This document shows positions 1 to 9,148 of a stretch of DNA of 64,000 nt, one piece after another. Within the stretch, counting starts at the first letter, position 1. Each line of letters starts with the position of its first letter. The stretch is taken from positions 1 through 64,000 of the forward strand of contig NZ_WPZL01000012.1 of assembly GCF_013031245.1 (NCBI RefSeq). Direction: 5' to 3'. This DNA comes from Ruegeria lacuscaerulensis. Lineage in GTDB: Bacteria > Pseudomonadota > Alphaproteobacteria > Rhodobacterales > Rhodobacteraceae. The notes below the pieces were generated by a model that had not been told where the DNA came from, did no database searches, and was given only the letters and a program-made list of their open reading frames with translations. Made by a program: the position numbers and the translations under genes.

Positions 1-192
1 AAAATACCCGCAAACATCACCAAAAAGTTCTTGCAATGCAGGAGCCACCCACAGATGCCATTGGCCTCACTACTCGACGCCGCAGCGCAGCTTTCGCATT
101 GCTGCCATTCGCTGCACGCGCGAAGTCAATGGTCAACTGAATTCATGGACAGCGCAACAAACAAAACTTTCGCTACGCAACGTACTGAACGA

Positions 193-609
193 CTACCGAC
201 TGGCGTCGGTAGGATCGGCGATGTGGTTTTTGAGGTATTGCAGCACGATGTCTTCGGTAATGGCTCCGTTGGTGGTTGAGAAATACCCCCTGCCCCAGAA
301 CCGGCGACCCCAATAGCGCCTGCGCAGAACGGCAAATTCCCGTTGTACCTTGTGAGACGAACGCCCCTTCATCTTGCGCACCAGATCCGAGATGGCGATC
401 TTCGGCGGCACCGACACGAACACGTGGACGTGGTCGCTCGACAACACCCTGCGCAAGATGTCGACCTCGTTCTCGCGACAGACCTGACGGATGATGGCGC
501 GCACCCGCAGGCGCACCCCATCTCTCAGCACCTAGTAGCGATACTTGGTCGACCAGACAATATGGTAGCGATGATAGAAAACGCAGTGTTTGCCAGTGTC
601 ATATTGCAT
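193..609 (-). pseudogene. tnpA: IS200-family Y1 transposase (tnpA) with internal stop
   Basis: Reading from ATG at 609, the protein begins MQYDTGKHCVFYHRYHIVW and would be about 138 residues, the usual IS200 length. Codon 26 is TAG (532-534), where the family normally has a Lys codon (KYRYKVL). Downstream the frame stays open and keeps the HUH-type metal motif (HVHVFV) and the C-terminal region that carries the catalytic Tyr (YLKNH). The TAG needs only one base change from AAG. A GTG at 529-531 could restart translation but would lose the first beta strand. The gene is therefore probably inactive, although its DNA ends could still be mobilised in trans by a related TnpA. Confidence 0.8.
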
Positions 610-673
610 GACCTTACCCTCTGGAAAATGAGCCTCACGACCGGCTCCGGCTCATTTTCCAGAGGGTAAGGTC
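610..673. repeat. 25-bp perfect inverted repeat upstream of IS200 tnpA
   Basis: Arms at 610-634 and 649-673 are perfect reverse complements, separated by a 14-base loop. The proximal arm abuts the ATG of the transposase. IS200 is known for a strong hairpin near its left end that blocks read-through transcription and translation of tnpA. This repeat is in the right place for that role; the function is inferred. Confidence 0.8.
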
Positions 674-914
674 ACAACACGATTCTCCGCGCTGAAGCAG
701 GTCCGACTGGAAGTCGGAGGGTTTGCTCCAAGGCGTCGATACTAAAGTCAGAATTCTTCGCTTCGCGCCTGTGATGAAATTCACAGTGGCGGGAACCAGT
801 CAGTCGCTGCACCCGGTGAAAGGCACCGCATTCTCTCTAGAATGGCGCACGCGATCTCTGTTCTCGAAGGATGAATGCGTTCTCGGTTCAGTTTCCGACC
901 ACTCATTCAAGTAT

Positions 915-1943
915 TCAAGATGTATCGGACTTGTATTTGAATGTGTTCAGGTGTGCATTCAATTCCTTCAGGTAAGCTCCTCGTCGAGCATCTGGTATCC
1001 AAGATCCAACGAATGCGTTCCTCATGAACTGGGTCATTTCTTCAGCCGAGAATTCTCCCTGTTCCTGAACGACGCTGAGCATGTTTGACATGTATCTGCT
1101 GGCAAATTCTTCGGGATCATCTGTATTGAGGCATGCTGGAACGTTCATTTCCAGCATCTTGCGGATCGCTGGAATTCGCCGCGGCCCCGGATCCCCCAGG
1201 CGCCAGGTCGGGCACATGGTCAACGTGATCCCACGTTCCTTAACGTCTTCAATCAGCTGCGGATCGTCCATGACATGTACGCCATGATCAATGCGATGTA
1301 CGCCAAGATCATGGATGCACTGGCGAGCGTGCTCCACAGCATTATTCTGATCGCAGTCGCAGTGAGCAGTGAGCTTAAAACCCAACTCTCGTCCACGATC
1401 ATAGTATTCCTGAAACTTAACCGGCGGATTTCCTTCTTCGACAGAATCCAAACCCAAGCCGACAATATCGTCCTTGTAGTCCTCCGCCAGCTTCAGCATT
1501 TCGAGCGCGCTCTCCAGCGTACGGTCTCGGTTCATGCACATAACCAATTGTGTCGAGACAGGAGAATCCTTGCGTGCTTTGTTGAGAGCATCAATCAGCT
1601 CGCCAAACTCAATCCCGCGTTCCAAATGGCCTTGGGGATCGAATGAAAGCTCCACGTGCCGTGTATTTTCTATGACGCATTTTTCCAAATAGTCCTGGGT
1701 GATTTCAAAAATATCCCGGCCTGTTCGAAGAACGTCTGAACACATGTAATGATATTTCAGGAAATTCTCCAAAGGAGGCGTGCCATAGTCTTGTGCATCC
1801 AAAAGCTCCTTTTCCGATTTGAATTCAATGTTTACCCCATTTCGGTCAGCCAATTCGAGAACGCGCTTTGGAGAAACCGTTCCTTCTATATGGAGGTGCA
1901 GTTCTGCCTTCGGCATCTCCTGAATGAATTGCTTCATGTCCAT
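915..1943 (-). CDS. adenosine/adenine deaminase family protein
   Basis: Metal-dependent amidohydrolase-fold deaminase of 342 residues that hydrolyses the 6-amino group of adenosine or adenine. Near the N-terminus is the zinc motif HLHIEG. Further on are the HRIDHG motif and the C-terminal NTDDPE motif, which supplies the metal-binding Asp. The start at 1943 (MDMKQF) was chosen over a longer frame because AGGAAGGAG lies just upstream and the family begins a few residues before PKAELHLH. It lies downstream of a purine permease gene on the same strand, which supports uptake and deamination of an exogenous purine. The sequence cannot settle whether the substrate is adenine, adenosine or a modified purine. 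Confidence 0.85.
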   Translation of the reverse strand: MDMKQFIQEMPKAELHLHIEGTVSPKRVLELADRNGVNIEFKSEKELLDAQDYGTPPLENFLKYHYMCSDVLRTGRDIFEITQDYLEKCVIENTRHVELSFDPQGHLERGIEFGELIDALNKARKDSPVSTQLVMCMNRDRTLESALEMLKLAEDYKDDIVGLGLDSVEEGNPPVKFQEYYDRGRELGFKLTAHCDCDQNNAVEHARQCIHDLGVHRIDHGVHVMDDPQLIEDVKERGITLTMCPTWRLGDPGPRRIPAIRKMLEMNVPACLNTDDPEEFASRYMSNMLSVVQEQGEFSAEEMTQFMRNAFVGSWIPDARRGAYLKELNAHLNTFKYKSDTS

Positions 1944-2037
1944 GAAATATGCTCCTTCCTGAGCATTCGAACTTTCGATTGAACGGCGGACTTCAGATTT
2001 TCCGATGCTACAGTCTTCTGGAGCCTGTTGCTCAGAG

Positions 2038-2077
2038 CCGGGAGGCGAAACCGGGAGGAAATTGTTCCGCCTCCCGG
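2038..2077 (-). terminator. hairpin between permease and deaminase genes
   Basis: A 10-bp stem (CCGGGAGGCG at 2038-2047, CGCCTCCCGG at 2068-2077) with a 20-base loop lies between the two purine genes. There is no clear T-run on the transcript side, so it may be an mRNA-stabilising or processing structure, not a terminator. Confidence 0.4.
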
Positions 2078-2109
2078 GATCGCCGGGCCGAGGTCCTGAG
2101 CCCGCCGGA

Positions 2110-3459
2110 TCACGCAAGGGTCAGCAAGTAGTAAACTAGGGGAACGCACATCACGTACAGGAACCAATGCACCTCTCGACCACGGCCAGCAAACAGTTTC
2201 ATCGCGGCCGCAAGAATGATGCCGACACTCAGACCTGTCGCGATGTTAAACGTAAACGCGGTCATGATTACCGAGATGATCGCTGGCAAGAATTCAGTTG
2301 GATCGTCGAACTTCATGCCTTCAAGCGTCGTGAGCATACTGGCGCCAACCAGGAACAGAGCAGCACCCGCCGCAGCTGCTGGCACCATCAAAGCGATGGG
2401 AGTAAACAACAACATCACAGAGAAAATGAGTGCCGTGAATATGGCGGTAAGACCTGTACGTCCGCCTGCTTCAACGCCAGCGGCTGATTCTGCGTAGGTA
2501 GTTATTGTGGACGTACCGATAAGTGTCCCGGCGGTCGTCCCAACTGCGTCCACCATGAATACCTTGTCAGCTTCTTCGAATTCTCCTTTTTCGTCGAGTT
2601 TACCCATCTTGCCCCCGACAGCATAAAGTGTGGCTGTGGTGCCGAAGAAATCCGATACGAAGAAAGCAAATATCAGTGGAATGAACGCCAAATTCATGGC
2701 TTCTTTCAGATCAAGCTGAAAAGAAATCGGTGCAATGGAAGAGGGCAGCCCGATCAAGCTGTCTGGAACGGTTGTCACACCAAGCGGCACACCGACGGCG
2801 GTAGCAAGCAGAATACCGTATACGATTGCGCCTTTGGATTTGCGCGCCTGAAAGAACAAGATCGTAATGAAGGCGATACCAGCGACAACTGCAGCAGGCG
2901 TATGAATGTCGCCCAGAACCATTGAGCGGCGGCCGTGTTCAAGAATGCCCATGTTCATCAGGCCAAGCAAACACAGGAACAAACCGATCAACGGAGCCAG
3001 TGCAAACTTCATTCCCGCAAGCATTATGTTCACCATGAACCGCCGAATTCCCAGCGCCGTAATTACGATGAAAATTACGCCTGAGATGAAGTTGACGGCC
3101 AAAGCGCCCTGCCAGGTTGCCAATCCTGCGCCAACTATGGAAAACGCAAAGAACCCATTCGCCCCCATGCCAGGAGCAAGCACAAAGGGCATTTTTGCAT
3201 AAAGGCCGCAAGCCGCCGTCACCACGACCATAGCTATGATCGTTGTTGTGGTCAGTGCCGCCTGATCCATTCCAGCATTCGACAGAATAAGTGGATGAAC
3301 GATGATGACGTAGGCCAGCGTCATGAAATTCGCCAACCCGCCCATCGCCTCTGATCCGACGGTTGTATTGTTGTCGCTTAGCCTGAAGTACCTCTCAAGT
3401 AAGCCCTTCGGCGATTTAGCTTCGCCAGATTCCAAACGTCCCTCGACAAAATCATTCAT
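2110..3459 (-). CDS. NCS2 family purine permease (AzgA/PbuG type)
   Basis: Integral membrane transporter of 449 residues. The N-terminal region has the NCS2/AzgA signature (GGLANFMTLAYVIIVHP, then LAPGMGANGFFA). Later segments carry the conserved GTTATLYAVGG and TSTITTYAESAAGVEAGGRTG loops. Family members are proton symporters for adenine, guanine and hypoxanthine in the inner membrane. It is transcribed ahead of the deaminase gene and divergently from a LysR regulator, so an inducible purine-uptake unit is likely. An AGGAGG-like ribosome site precedes the ATG at 3459. Confidence 0.9.
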   Translation of the reverse strand: MNDFVEGRLESGEAKSPKGLLERYFRLSDNNTTVGSEAMGGLANFMTLAYVIIVHPLILSNAGMDQAALTTTTIIAMVVVTAACGLYAKMPFVLAPGMGANGFFAFSIVGAGLATWQGALAVNFISGVIFIVITALGIRRFMVNIMLAGMKFALAPLIGLFLCLLGLMNMGILEHGRRSMVLGDIHTPAAVVAGIAFITILFFQARKSKGAIVYGILLATAVGVPLGVTTVPDSLIGLPSSIAPISFQLDLKEAMNLAFIPLIFAFFVSDFFGTTATLYAVGGKMGKLDEKGEFEEADKVFMVDAVGTTAGTLIGTSTITTYAESAAGVEAGGRTGLTAIFTALIFSVMLLFTPIALMVPAAAAGAALFLVGASMLTTLEGMKFDDPTEFLPAIISVIMTAFTFNIATGLSVGIILAAAMKLFAGRGREVHWFLYVMCVPLVYYLLTLA

Positions 3460-3657
3460 GGCATCTCCTCCTGTATGCCAGCGTCAGTTTTTGCTTTCCT
3501 GCATGCCTCCCACGCAAGAAATCCAATTTCGATCTTAATGCGGGACACCTGATGCAAAAAGAACATAGATCGCAGCGTATCGTTGCGATTTATGCATCCC
3601 CTGATACACTCTGAATGGGGTCTCCAAGCTCAGAAACCTTATTCGGATGGGGCAGGA

Positions 3658-4566
3658 ATGCACGGAATTGCGTTGAAATACATTGATGCCGTCAATCGGC
3701 ATGGATCAATCCGTGAAGCAGCGCGCAGGTTAAACGTGTCGTCGTCATCCATCACCCGTCAGCTTCAGAAGGTAGAGTATCATTTTGGCATTCGAATTTT
3801 TGAACGCGGTACGGATGGCGTTCGCACGACGGATACGGGGCGTATTCTGCTTGCTCACATCGGCAGCACACTGCGAGATTGGGAGCGCACTCAGATCCAG
3901 CTCGAGGCAACTATCGGAAAGCGCACAAAAGTAATCGATATTGCTGCCACCGACAGCATCGCCTCGTCATTTTTACCCAATCTGCTTTCCGATTGTCTTG
4001 AAGAAAACACGGCTGTGCGGTTTCGCACCTTGTTGAAGCAATCGCCTCAAGTTTGTGAGGCGGTGTTTCAGGGTGAGGCAGATGTTGGCTTCACGTTCTT
4101 GTCCAAGGATGATCCTGGGGTAGCTACAAAGGTGGAACATCAGTTGCAGGTTGGTATCCTCGCCTCCCAAGAACATCCTTTGGCAATCCGGGATTCAGTA
4201 AGTCTTGGAGAGGCGCTTGAGTACCCTATGGTCGCGTCATCTGTGAGAGCGCCGGTCTACCAAGAGATAGGAAAACAACTGGGAGAAAGGTATGAAAATT
4301 ACGAGCCCTGGATAAAAACGGATTCTATCACAATGATCCACGCGCTCGTAGATTCCGGTAGGTTTATTTCTTTGGGAACTGTTCTTTATACGATCAAGAA
4401 TCGTTCAGGCGCAAAAGAGCTTTTCAGGATTCCGATTTCAGACTCAACGCTTCCGGATGATCGATTGGTTCTTGTCACCAGGAAGGAAAATCCGACCGAC
4501 ACCTTAGATTGGTTCGTAAGAAAATCTACGGACTTTCTCGACAGGAGCTTTGGTGGCAACTCGTGA
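3658..4566 (+). CDS. LysR-type transcriptional regulator
   Basis: Winged-helix regulator of about 302 residues with an N-terminal HTH (YIDAVNRHGSIREAARRLNV, then SSSSITRQLQKVE) and a periplasmic-binding-like effector domain. The frame extends upstream to a TTG at 3583, but the ATG at 3658 puts the usual few residues before the HTH and has a purine-rich GGGGCAGGA in front, so I prefer it. It is divergent from the purine permease gene across about 200 bases. LysR proteins usually regulate the divergent operon, so the purine permease and deaminase are its probable targets. Confidence 0.85.
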   Translation: MHGIALKYIDAVNRHGSIREAARRLNVSSSSITRQLQKVEYHFGIRIFERGTDGVRTTDTGRILLAHIGSTLRDWERTQIQLEATIGKRTKVIDIAATDSIASSFLPNLLSDCLEENTAVRFRTLLKQSPQVCEAVFQGEADVGFTFLSKDDPGVATKVEHQLQVGILASQEHPLAIRDSVSLGEALEYPMVASSVRAPVYQEIGKQLGERYENYEPWIKTDSITMIHALVDSGRFISLGTVLYTIKNRSGAKELFRIPISDSTLPDDRLVLVTRKENPTDTLDWFVRKSTDFLDRSFGGNS

Positions 4567-5065
4567 TCCCTAAACCAAATTGTGGTGCTCACTTGGGAGT
4601 TCTGTGGTGTATGACCCGAAATCTATTCTGGCACATGCAATCCACGAAAGTAATACCCAGTGCGGGCTGTTCTCATTGCAGACGACGGCCGCTGTCACTC
4701 GCTTCGCGCCTGTTCGTCGGATGTGCAGAAACAGGCTGTTTGGGCTCCCAGCGGTCATCAGACGCGTCGCCGCATCTTCTTCAAACTCAGACCAACTGCC
4801 TTCGAAGTCGGGCCCAAAGCCGCCGTTGATTGGTTCCATCAACGCTGCTTTGCGGTTTTCCCAAAGCGGACTTTTCGCCAAGGTGGCAAACCTACTCTGC
4901 ACTAACATCGAAGCGGATGTTGTACTATTGATTGAAGAGCAAATCTATGAATCTGAATGATTACGCTGGCGGCCCAATGCTTCCCTTCACCTTAGAGAGA
5001 TGCCCCTATACACCTGATCGACACAAATGAAGGCGACATGGCTACAGAAGATGACCGGACGGCGA
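4567..5065. other. intergenic, no supported gene
   Basis: About 500 bases between convergent genes. Short overlapping frames exist on both strands, but none has a recognisable family, a good ribosome site or consistent codon use. I see no terminator or repeat that I can defend. Confidence 0.5.
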
Positions 5066-6502
5066 TCAGTCGACAGTACTCACCGCAGTATAAAGCCTAC
5101 GAAACCGCGTCAATCGCTCGGACAGTGCTGCCGGGTCAGCGGGCTCGAACCTGTCCGTTGTTAAAGGGCGATCCGAAAGATCGGTTATGGCCAATGCACC
5201 GGTACCACAGGCTGCCAGCCGAGCTGCGCCATAGGCCGGTCCAGAATCCGCCCCATCTGAGCGTACTATGGGTTTCCCGGTTACCGTTGCAATCAGGCCC
5301 AACAACAGATCTGATCGACTGCCACCTCCTATGGCGGCCAGTTCCGACAAACTGCCGATAGTGTCGCCGAAGCTCTGCGCGGCATCGGCAAAACAAAAGG
5401 CAATAGCTTCAACCACGGAACGGCAGATTTCTGCGCGTGTTGTAGAATCCTCAAGGCCAAAGAAACATGCTCGAATTTTCGGATCCCCAAGTGGGCTGCG
5501 TTCGCCTGTCAGGTAGGGTAGGAAAACCGGCACGCGATCACCGCTGACCGATTCAGCAAGCGAAACAACTTCAGCAGCGGACAGCCCGAATTGCCCGCCA
5601 ATCCACGAGATGGGCCTTGCGCCGTTCAACATTGCGGCCATTTGATACCAACGGCCGGGCAGCGTGTGCGCAAAAGCATGCACATAGCATTCAGGGTTGG
5701 GCTTGTACTCAATATCCGCCGCAAACAGCTGGCCGGACGTTCCCAGAGAGATGAACCCACGCCCCGGTTCGGTCGCGCCCAGAGACACCGCCCCCGTGGC
5801 CGCGTCTCCGCCACCAGCCACAACAGGTATGCCGGGTTTCAATCCGGTCTCGGACGCGGCTTGCGCAGTCACCGCTCCTACAACACTGTGACCGTCGACC
5901 ACCTGTGGCAGCCAGTCGAAATCAACATCTGTAGCGGCGGCTACTCTGACATGCCATTCGCGTGCAGCCTGGTCCAACCACAGTGTCCCTGCGGCATCGG
6001 ATGTATCGGTTGTCAACTCTCCATGCAGGCGAAAGCCGACATAGTCCTTTGGCAACAGAATACGGGCAATACGGGCGTAGCTGTCTGGTTCATGCTGTTT
6101 TAGCCAAGCAATCTTGGGTGCAGTAAAGCCCGGCAATGGAAGAACGCCCGCGATTTGACCTATCTGCGGTTGGGCCGCATACAGCTTATCGCATTCTCGC
6201 GTTGCCCGGCTGTCATTCCACAGGATCGCCGGGCGGACTGGGCGCAGAGCGCGGTCCAGCAAAACGGCGCCATGCATCTGTCCGGACAGCCCGATGGCCT
6301 TCACGTCCGACAATGCGACCTGCCCCTTAAGCTGCTGCAATGCAGCGCGTGTTGCGCGCCACCAATGACCCGGGTGCTGCTCTGACCAGCCCGGTTGTGG
6401 CGAGGTTGTTTCGAGCCCTACTGAAGCCGTCGCAACAATTCGATCAGTATCCGCGCAGACAAGTTTGACCGCTGACGTTCCAATATCGATCCCGAGATAC
6501 AT
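5066..6502 (-). CDS. xylB: xylulokinase
   Basis: FGGY-family carbohydrate kinase of 478 residues that phosphorylates D-xylulose to xylulose 5-phosphate in the cytoplasm. The N-terminal phosphate-1 motif is GIDIGTSAVK. The substrate loop GLSGQMHGAVLLD and the WNDSR motif are typical of XylB, and the adenosine loop GGGSRSDLLLG lies in the C-terminal third. It is divergent from a LacI regulator and next to sorbitol and mannitol dehydrogenase genes. Sorbitol and mannitol oxidise to fructose, and arabitol or xylitol to xylulose, so the kinase completes pentitol use by the same locus. Confidence 0.93.
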   Translation of the reverse strand: MYLGIDIGTSAVKLVCADTDRIVATASVGLETTSPQPGWSEQHPGHWWRATRAALQQLKGQVALSDVKAIGLSGQMHGAVLLDRALRPVRPAILWNDSRATRECDKLYAAQPQIGQIAGVLPLPGFTAPKIAWLKQHEPDSYARIARILLPKDYVGFRLHGELTTDTSDAAGTLWLDQAAREWHVRVAAATDVDFDWLPQVVDGHSVVGAVTAQAASETGLKPGIPVVAGGGDAATGAVSLGATEPGRGFISLGTSGQLFAADIEYKPNPECYVHAFAHTLPGRWYQMAAMLNGARPISWIGGQFGLSAAEVVSLAESVSGDRVPVFLPYLTGERSPLGDPKIRACFFGLEDSTTRAEICRSVVEAIAFCFADAAQSFGDTIGSLSELAAIGGGSRSDLLLGLIATVTGKPIVRSDGADSGPAYGAARLAACGTGALAITDLSDRPLTTDRFEPADPAALSERLTRFRRLYTAVSTVD

Positions 6503-6544
6503 TTGAACCTCTTGCCCCGCGTAGCACCTGTCTGGCTATTGATT

Positions 6545-6561
6545 TTTTAGCGCGCGCAAAG
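6545..6561. promoter_or_regulatory. putative LacI-family operator (xylB/LacI side)
   Basis: TTTTAGCGCGCGCAAAG lies between the divergent xylB and LacI genes. The same 17-base pattern, TTTTANCGCGCGYAAAG, recurs at 7650-7666 in front of the ABC transporter operon. A GC-rich palindromic core with A/T flanks is typical of LacI-family operators. Confidence 0.6.
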
Positions 6562-6615
6562 AATATGTAAAACTATGATAAGATCAAGGCGGCGAAGATC
6601 CGCAGGCAGACCGGC

Positions 6616-7641
6616 ATGACCAAAATAAAGAATATGGAAGAGTTTGCGGCCCTCAGCGGGATATCCCGGCCCACGGTTTCCAAGTACTTTCAGGATCCGG
6701 ACAGTGTTCGGCCCACAACACGGGCCCGCATTGAAGAAGCGCTTGAACGGTTTGACTATCGACCGAATATCTATGCGGTGAACCAGAACCGAAAATTGAC
6801 CAAGAATATCGGCATCGTAGTGCCTTATCTTGCCGATCCGTTCTTTGCCGAAATCGCGCGATATCTGGAGCAAAGCTGTATAGCAGCAGGCTATCGCCCA
6901 TCCCTGTTCAGCTCGCACGGCGAACAAAAACTGGAAAACGACATTCTGGACAGTCTGCAATCTATGAAGCCCGCTGGCGTTCTGCTGGCACCTTTGGGGC
7001 GCGTCTCGGACAGATCGGCGATCGAGAAGTTCTGCGCCAGTGTGCCGACTGTTTTGTTTGACAGTAACCTTGATGGCTTGGGTGCCGCCTTTGTTGGATC
7101 GGATAATTTCAGCTTTGTCTCACAAACTGTCGAATACATGACCCGTACGGGCGAACCGCCCTCGTTCTTCGAGATGCGCACACCTGCGAACCCGAACGCA
7201 AACAAACGAAGGAAGGCCTATGTTGAAGTTATGGAACGCCTCAGGTTTGAGCCTCATATCATCAAGGTCGACGGCAAAGGTTGGGCGTTTGAAGAAATCG
7301 GCCACAAGGGCGCACTGAAGCTCCTGGAAGAACGTAAACTGCGAACTGACTCAGTCTTGTGCAGCAATGACCGATTGGCGATTGGATTTCTTGCGGCATG
7401 TTACGAACAGGGGATTCGGGTCGGTCGCAAAGACAACTGTACGCTGCGAGTGGCCTCGAATGACGATCATCCTTTCGCAAAGTTTACATGCCCATCCCTG
7501 ACAACCGCTGCGCATGACTATGACAACGTTGCCGGGCGCAGCGTCGAAACCTTGTTCGAACTTATTGAAAATGGGGGAAAATTTGACACGCGAACGGAAA
7601 CGCTTTTCCCTGCAAGGCTTGTTTTAAGGGATTCTGCATAA
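6616..7641 (+). CDS. LacI family transcriptional regulator of polyol genes
   Basis: Regulator of 341 residues. The N-terminal HTH (EEFAALSGISRPTVSKYF) is followed by the hinge helix and a sugar-binding periplasmic-type domain beginning NIGIVVPYLADPFFAEIA. The HTH lies at residues 7-26, as in LacI/PurR proteins. It sits between xylB and the smoE operon, and matching operator-like sites flank it on both sides. It is therefore the likely local repressor, released by a polyol or its phosphorylated product; the effector is inferred. Confidence 0.9.
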   Translation: MTKIKNMEEFAALSGISRPTVSKYFQDPDSVRPTTRARIEEALERFDYRPNIYAVNQNRKLTKNIGIVVPYLADPFFAEIARYLEQSCIAAGYRPSLFSSHGEQKLENDILDSLQSMKPAGVLLAPLGRVSDRSAIEKFCASVPTVLFDSNLDGLGAAFVGSDNFSFVSQTVEYMTRTGEPPSFFEMRTPANPNANKRRKAYVEVMERLRFEPHIIKVDGKGWAFEEIGHKGALKLLEERKLRTDSVLCSNDRLAIGFLAACYEQGIRVGRKDNCTLRVASNDDHPFAKFTCPSLTTAAHDYDNVAGRSVETLFELIENGGKFDTRTETLFPARLVLRDSA

Positions 7642-7649
7642 ATTCCCAA

Positions 7650-7700
7650 TTTTAACGCGCGTAAAGTTTTTATTGACGGCGCGACAATTTCCGATCTACT
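7650..7700 (+). promoter_or_regulatory. operator and sigma70-like promoter of the polyol ABC operon
   Basis: TTTTAACGCGCGTAAAG (7650-7666) matches the site at 6545-6561. Seven bases downstream is a -35-like TTGACG (7673-7678), followed after 16 bases by TCTACT (7695-7700) as a weak -10. The operator abuts the -35, which would let a bound repressor block RNA polymerase. Confidence 0.55.
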
Positions 7701-7736
7701 CTCTCGGCACGACATCCAAGCTCAGGGAGGACAGGG

Positions 7737-9041
7737 ATGTACCTGAAGAACGCATTACGTGCGGCGACTGCGCTGACATTCGTCGCCACGGCAGCAGCCC
7801 AAGCGCAATCCATTACAATCGCCACCGTGAACAACGGCGACATGATCCGGATGCAGGGCTATACCGACAAATTCACCGAAGCGACCGGGATCGACGTCGA
7901 ATGGGTGACGCTGGAAGAAAACGTTCTGCGTCAGCGTGTGACCACCGACATCACCACCAAAGGCGGCCAGTTCGACATTATGACCATCGGCATGTACGAG
8001 ACCCCGATCTGGGGTGCCAACGGCTGGCTGGTGCCGTTGGAGGGGTTATCCGCTGAATATGATGTGGATGACATCCTGCCTGCGATGCGCAACGGGCTGA
8101 GCAATGACGGCACTCTGTATGCGGCACCGTTTTACGGCGAAAGCTCGATGATCATGTATCGCACAGACTTGATGGAAAAAGCTGGTCTGGAAATGCCGAA
8201 AGCTCCAACCTGGCAGTTCATCCGCGAAGCCGCAGCAGCGATGACGGATCGTGACAATGATATCAACGGTATTTGCCTGCGCGGCAAGGCCGGCTGGGGT
8301 GAAGGCGGTGCTTTCATTACCGTGACCGGGAACTCGTTCGGCGCACGTTGGTTTGATGAAGACTGGAAGCCCCAGTTTGACCAACCCGAATGGAACGAAG
8401 CGCTGACCTTCTTCGTGGAGATGATGGCTGAATCCGGACCTGCGGGTTATGCCACGAACGGATTCAACGAAAATCTGTCGCTGTTCCAGCAGGGCAAGTG
8501 CGGGATGTGGATTGATGCCACCGTTGCGGCATCTTTCGTGACCAATCCCAACGATTCGACCGTGGCGGACAAAGTCGGCTTCGCACTGGCTCCGAATTCG
8601 GAAGGCATTGACAAGCGATCCAACTGGCTCTGGGCTTGGGCGCTGGCCATTCCGGCCGGAACACAACAGGAGGCCGCCGCAAAGCAATTCATCGAATGGG
8701 CAACGTCCAAAGACTATATCGAGCTGGTGGCCGAAAACGAAGGCTGGGCCAACGTCCCGCCGGGTGCGCGCACCTCTCTGTATGAAAATCCCGAGTATCA
8801 GAAGGTTCCGTTCGCCAAGATGACGCTGGATTCGATCCTGTCGGCTGATCCGAACGATCCGACGGTGCAACCGGTGCCTTACGTCGGCATCCAGTTCGCG
8901 GCCATTCCGGAATTTGCAGGCATCGCCACACAGGTCAGCCAGGAGTTCTCGGCGGTTTACGCCGGGCAGCAAACGGTGGAAGAAGCACTTGAAAAAGCAC
9001 AAACATTCACCGCTGAAGAAATGGAAGCCGCAGGTTACTGA
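7737..9041 (+). CDS. smoE: polyol ABC transporter substrate-binding protein
   Basis: Periplasmic extracellular solute-binding protein (family 1) of 434 residues. A signal peptide (hydrophobic ALTFVATAAAQAQS) is followed by mature SITIATVNNGDMIRMQGYT. It binds sugar alcohols such as sorbitol and mannitol and delivers them to SmoF/SmoG. The ATG at 7737 follows AGGGAGGACAGGG. It is the first gene of a six-gene co-directional cluster downstream of the LacI gene. A spacer of about 107 bases before smoF fits the usual higher expression of binding proteins. Confidence 0.92.
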   Translation: MYLKNALRAATALTFVATAAAQAQSITIATVNNGDMIRMQGYTDKFTEATGIDVEWVTLEENVLRQRVTTDITTKGGQFDIMTIGMYETPIWGANGWLVPLEGLSAEYDVDDILPAMRNGLSNDGTLYAAPFYGESSMIMYRTDLMEKAGLEMPKAPTWQFIREAAAAMTDRDNDINGICLRGKAGWGEGGAFITVTGNSFGARWFDEDWKPQFDQPEWNEALTFFVEMMAESGPAGYATNGFNENLSLFQQGKCGMWIDATVAASFVTNPNDSTVADKVGFALAPNSEGIDKRSNWLWAWALAIPAGTQQEAAAKQFIEWATSKDYIELVAENEGWANVPPGARTSLYENPEYQKVPFAKMTLDSILSADPNDPTVQPVPYVGIQFAAIPEFAGIATQVSQEFSAVYAGQQTVEEALEKAQTFTAEEMEAAGY

Positions 9042-9148
9042 GGCATCCTCCCCGGCGGGTGGGCAGAGGTCTGCCCCCCGCTCAAACCTTCCACAACTCG
9101 GTTTATTCTCGCAGGCTGGGTTACGCCTGAACAGAGAGGGTTTGCGTT

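Larger units (their letters stand above)
193..718 (-). mobile_element. IS200-like insertion sequence
   Basis: A compact element of about 0.53 kb carries one Y1-type transposase gene and has hairpins at both ends, as IS200/IS605 elements do. At the right end, the stop codon of the transposase lies in a perfect 8-bp stem (CTACCGAC, loop TGGC, GTCGGTAG, 193-212). At the left end there is a 7-bp stem (TCCGACT, GGA, AGTCGGA, 702-718). A long inverted repeat (610-673) sits just upstream of the start codon. Exact ends are not resolved, because this family makes no target duplication. The element looks recently functional, but its transposase is interrupted. Confidence 0.75.

Noticed and set aside
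4570..4960. Overlapping frames of about 110-125 residues on both strands
   Set aside because: No ribosome site, no motif, and they overlap each other; treated as intergenic.
8046..9002. Minus-strand frame of 318 residues
   Set aside because: Antisense shadow of smoE; composition rich in Arg, Cys and His with no recognisable domain.
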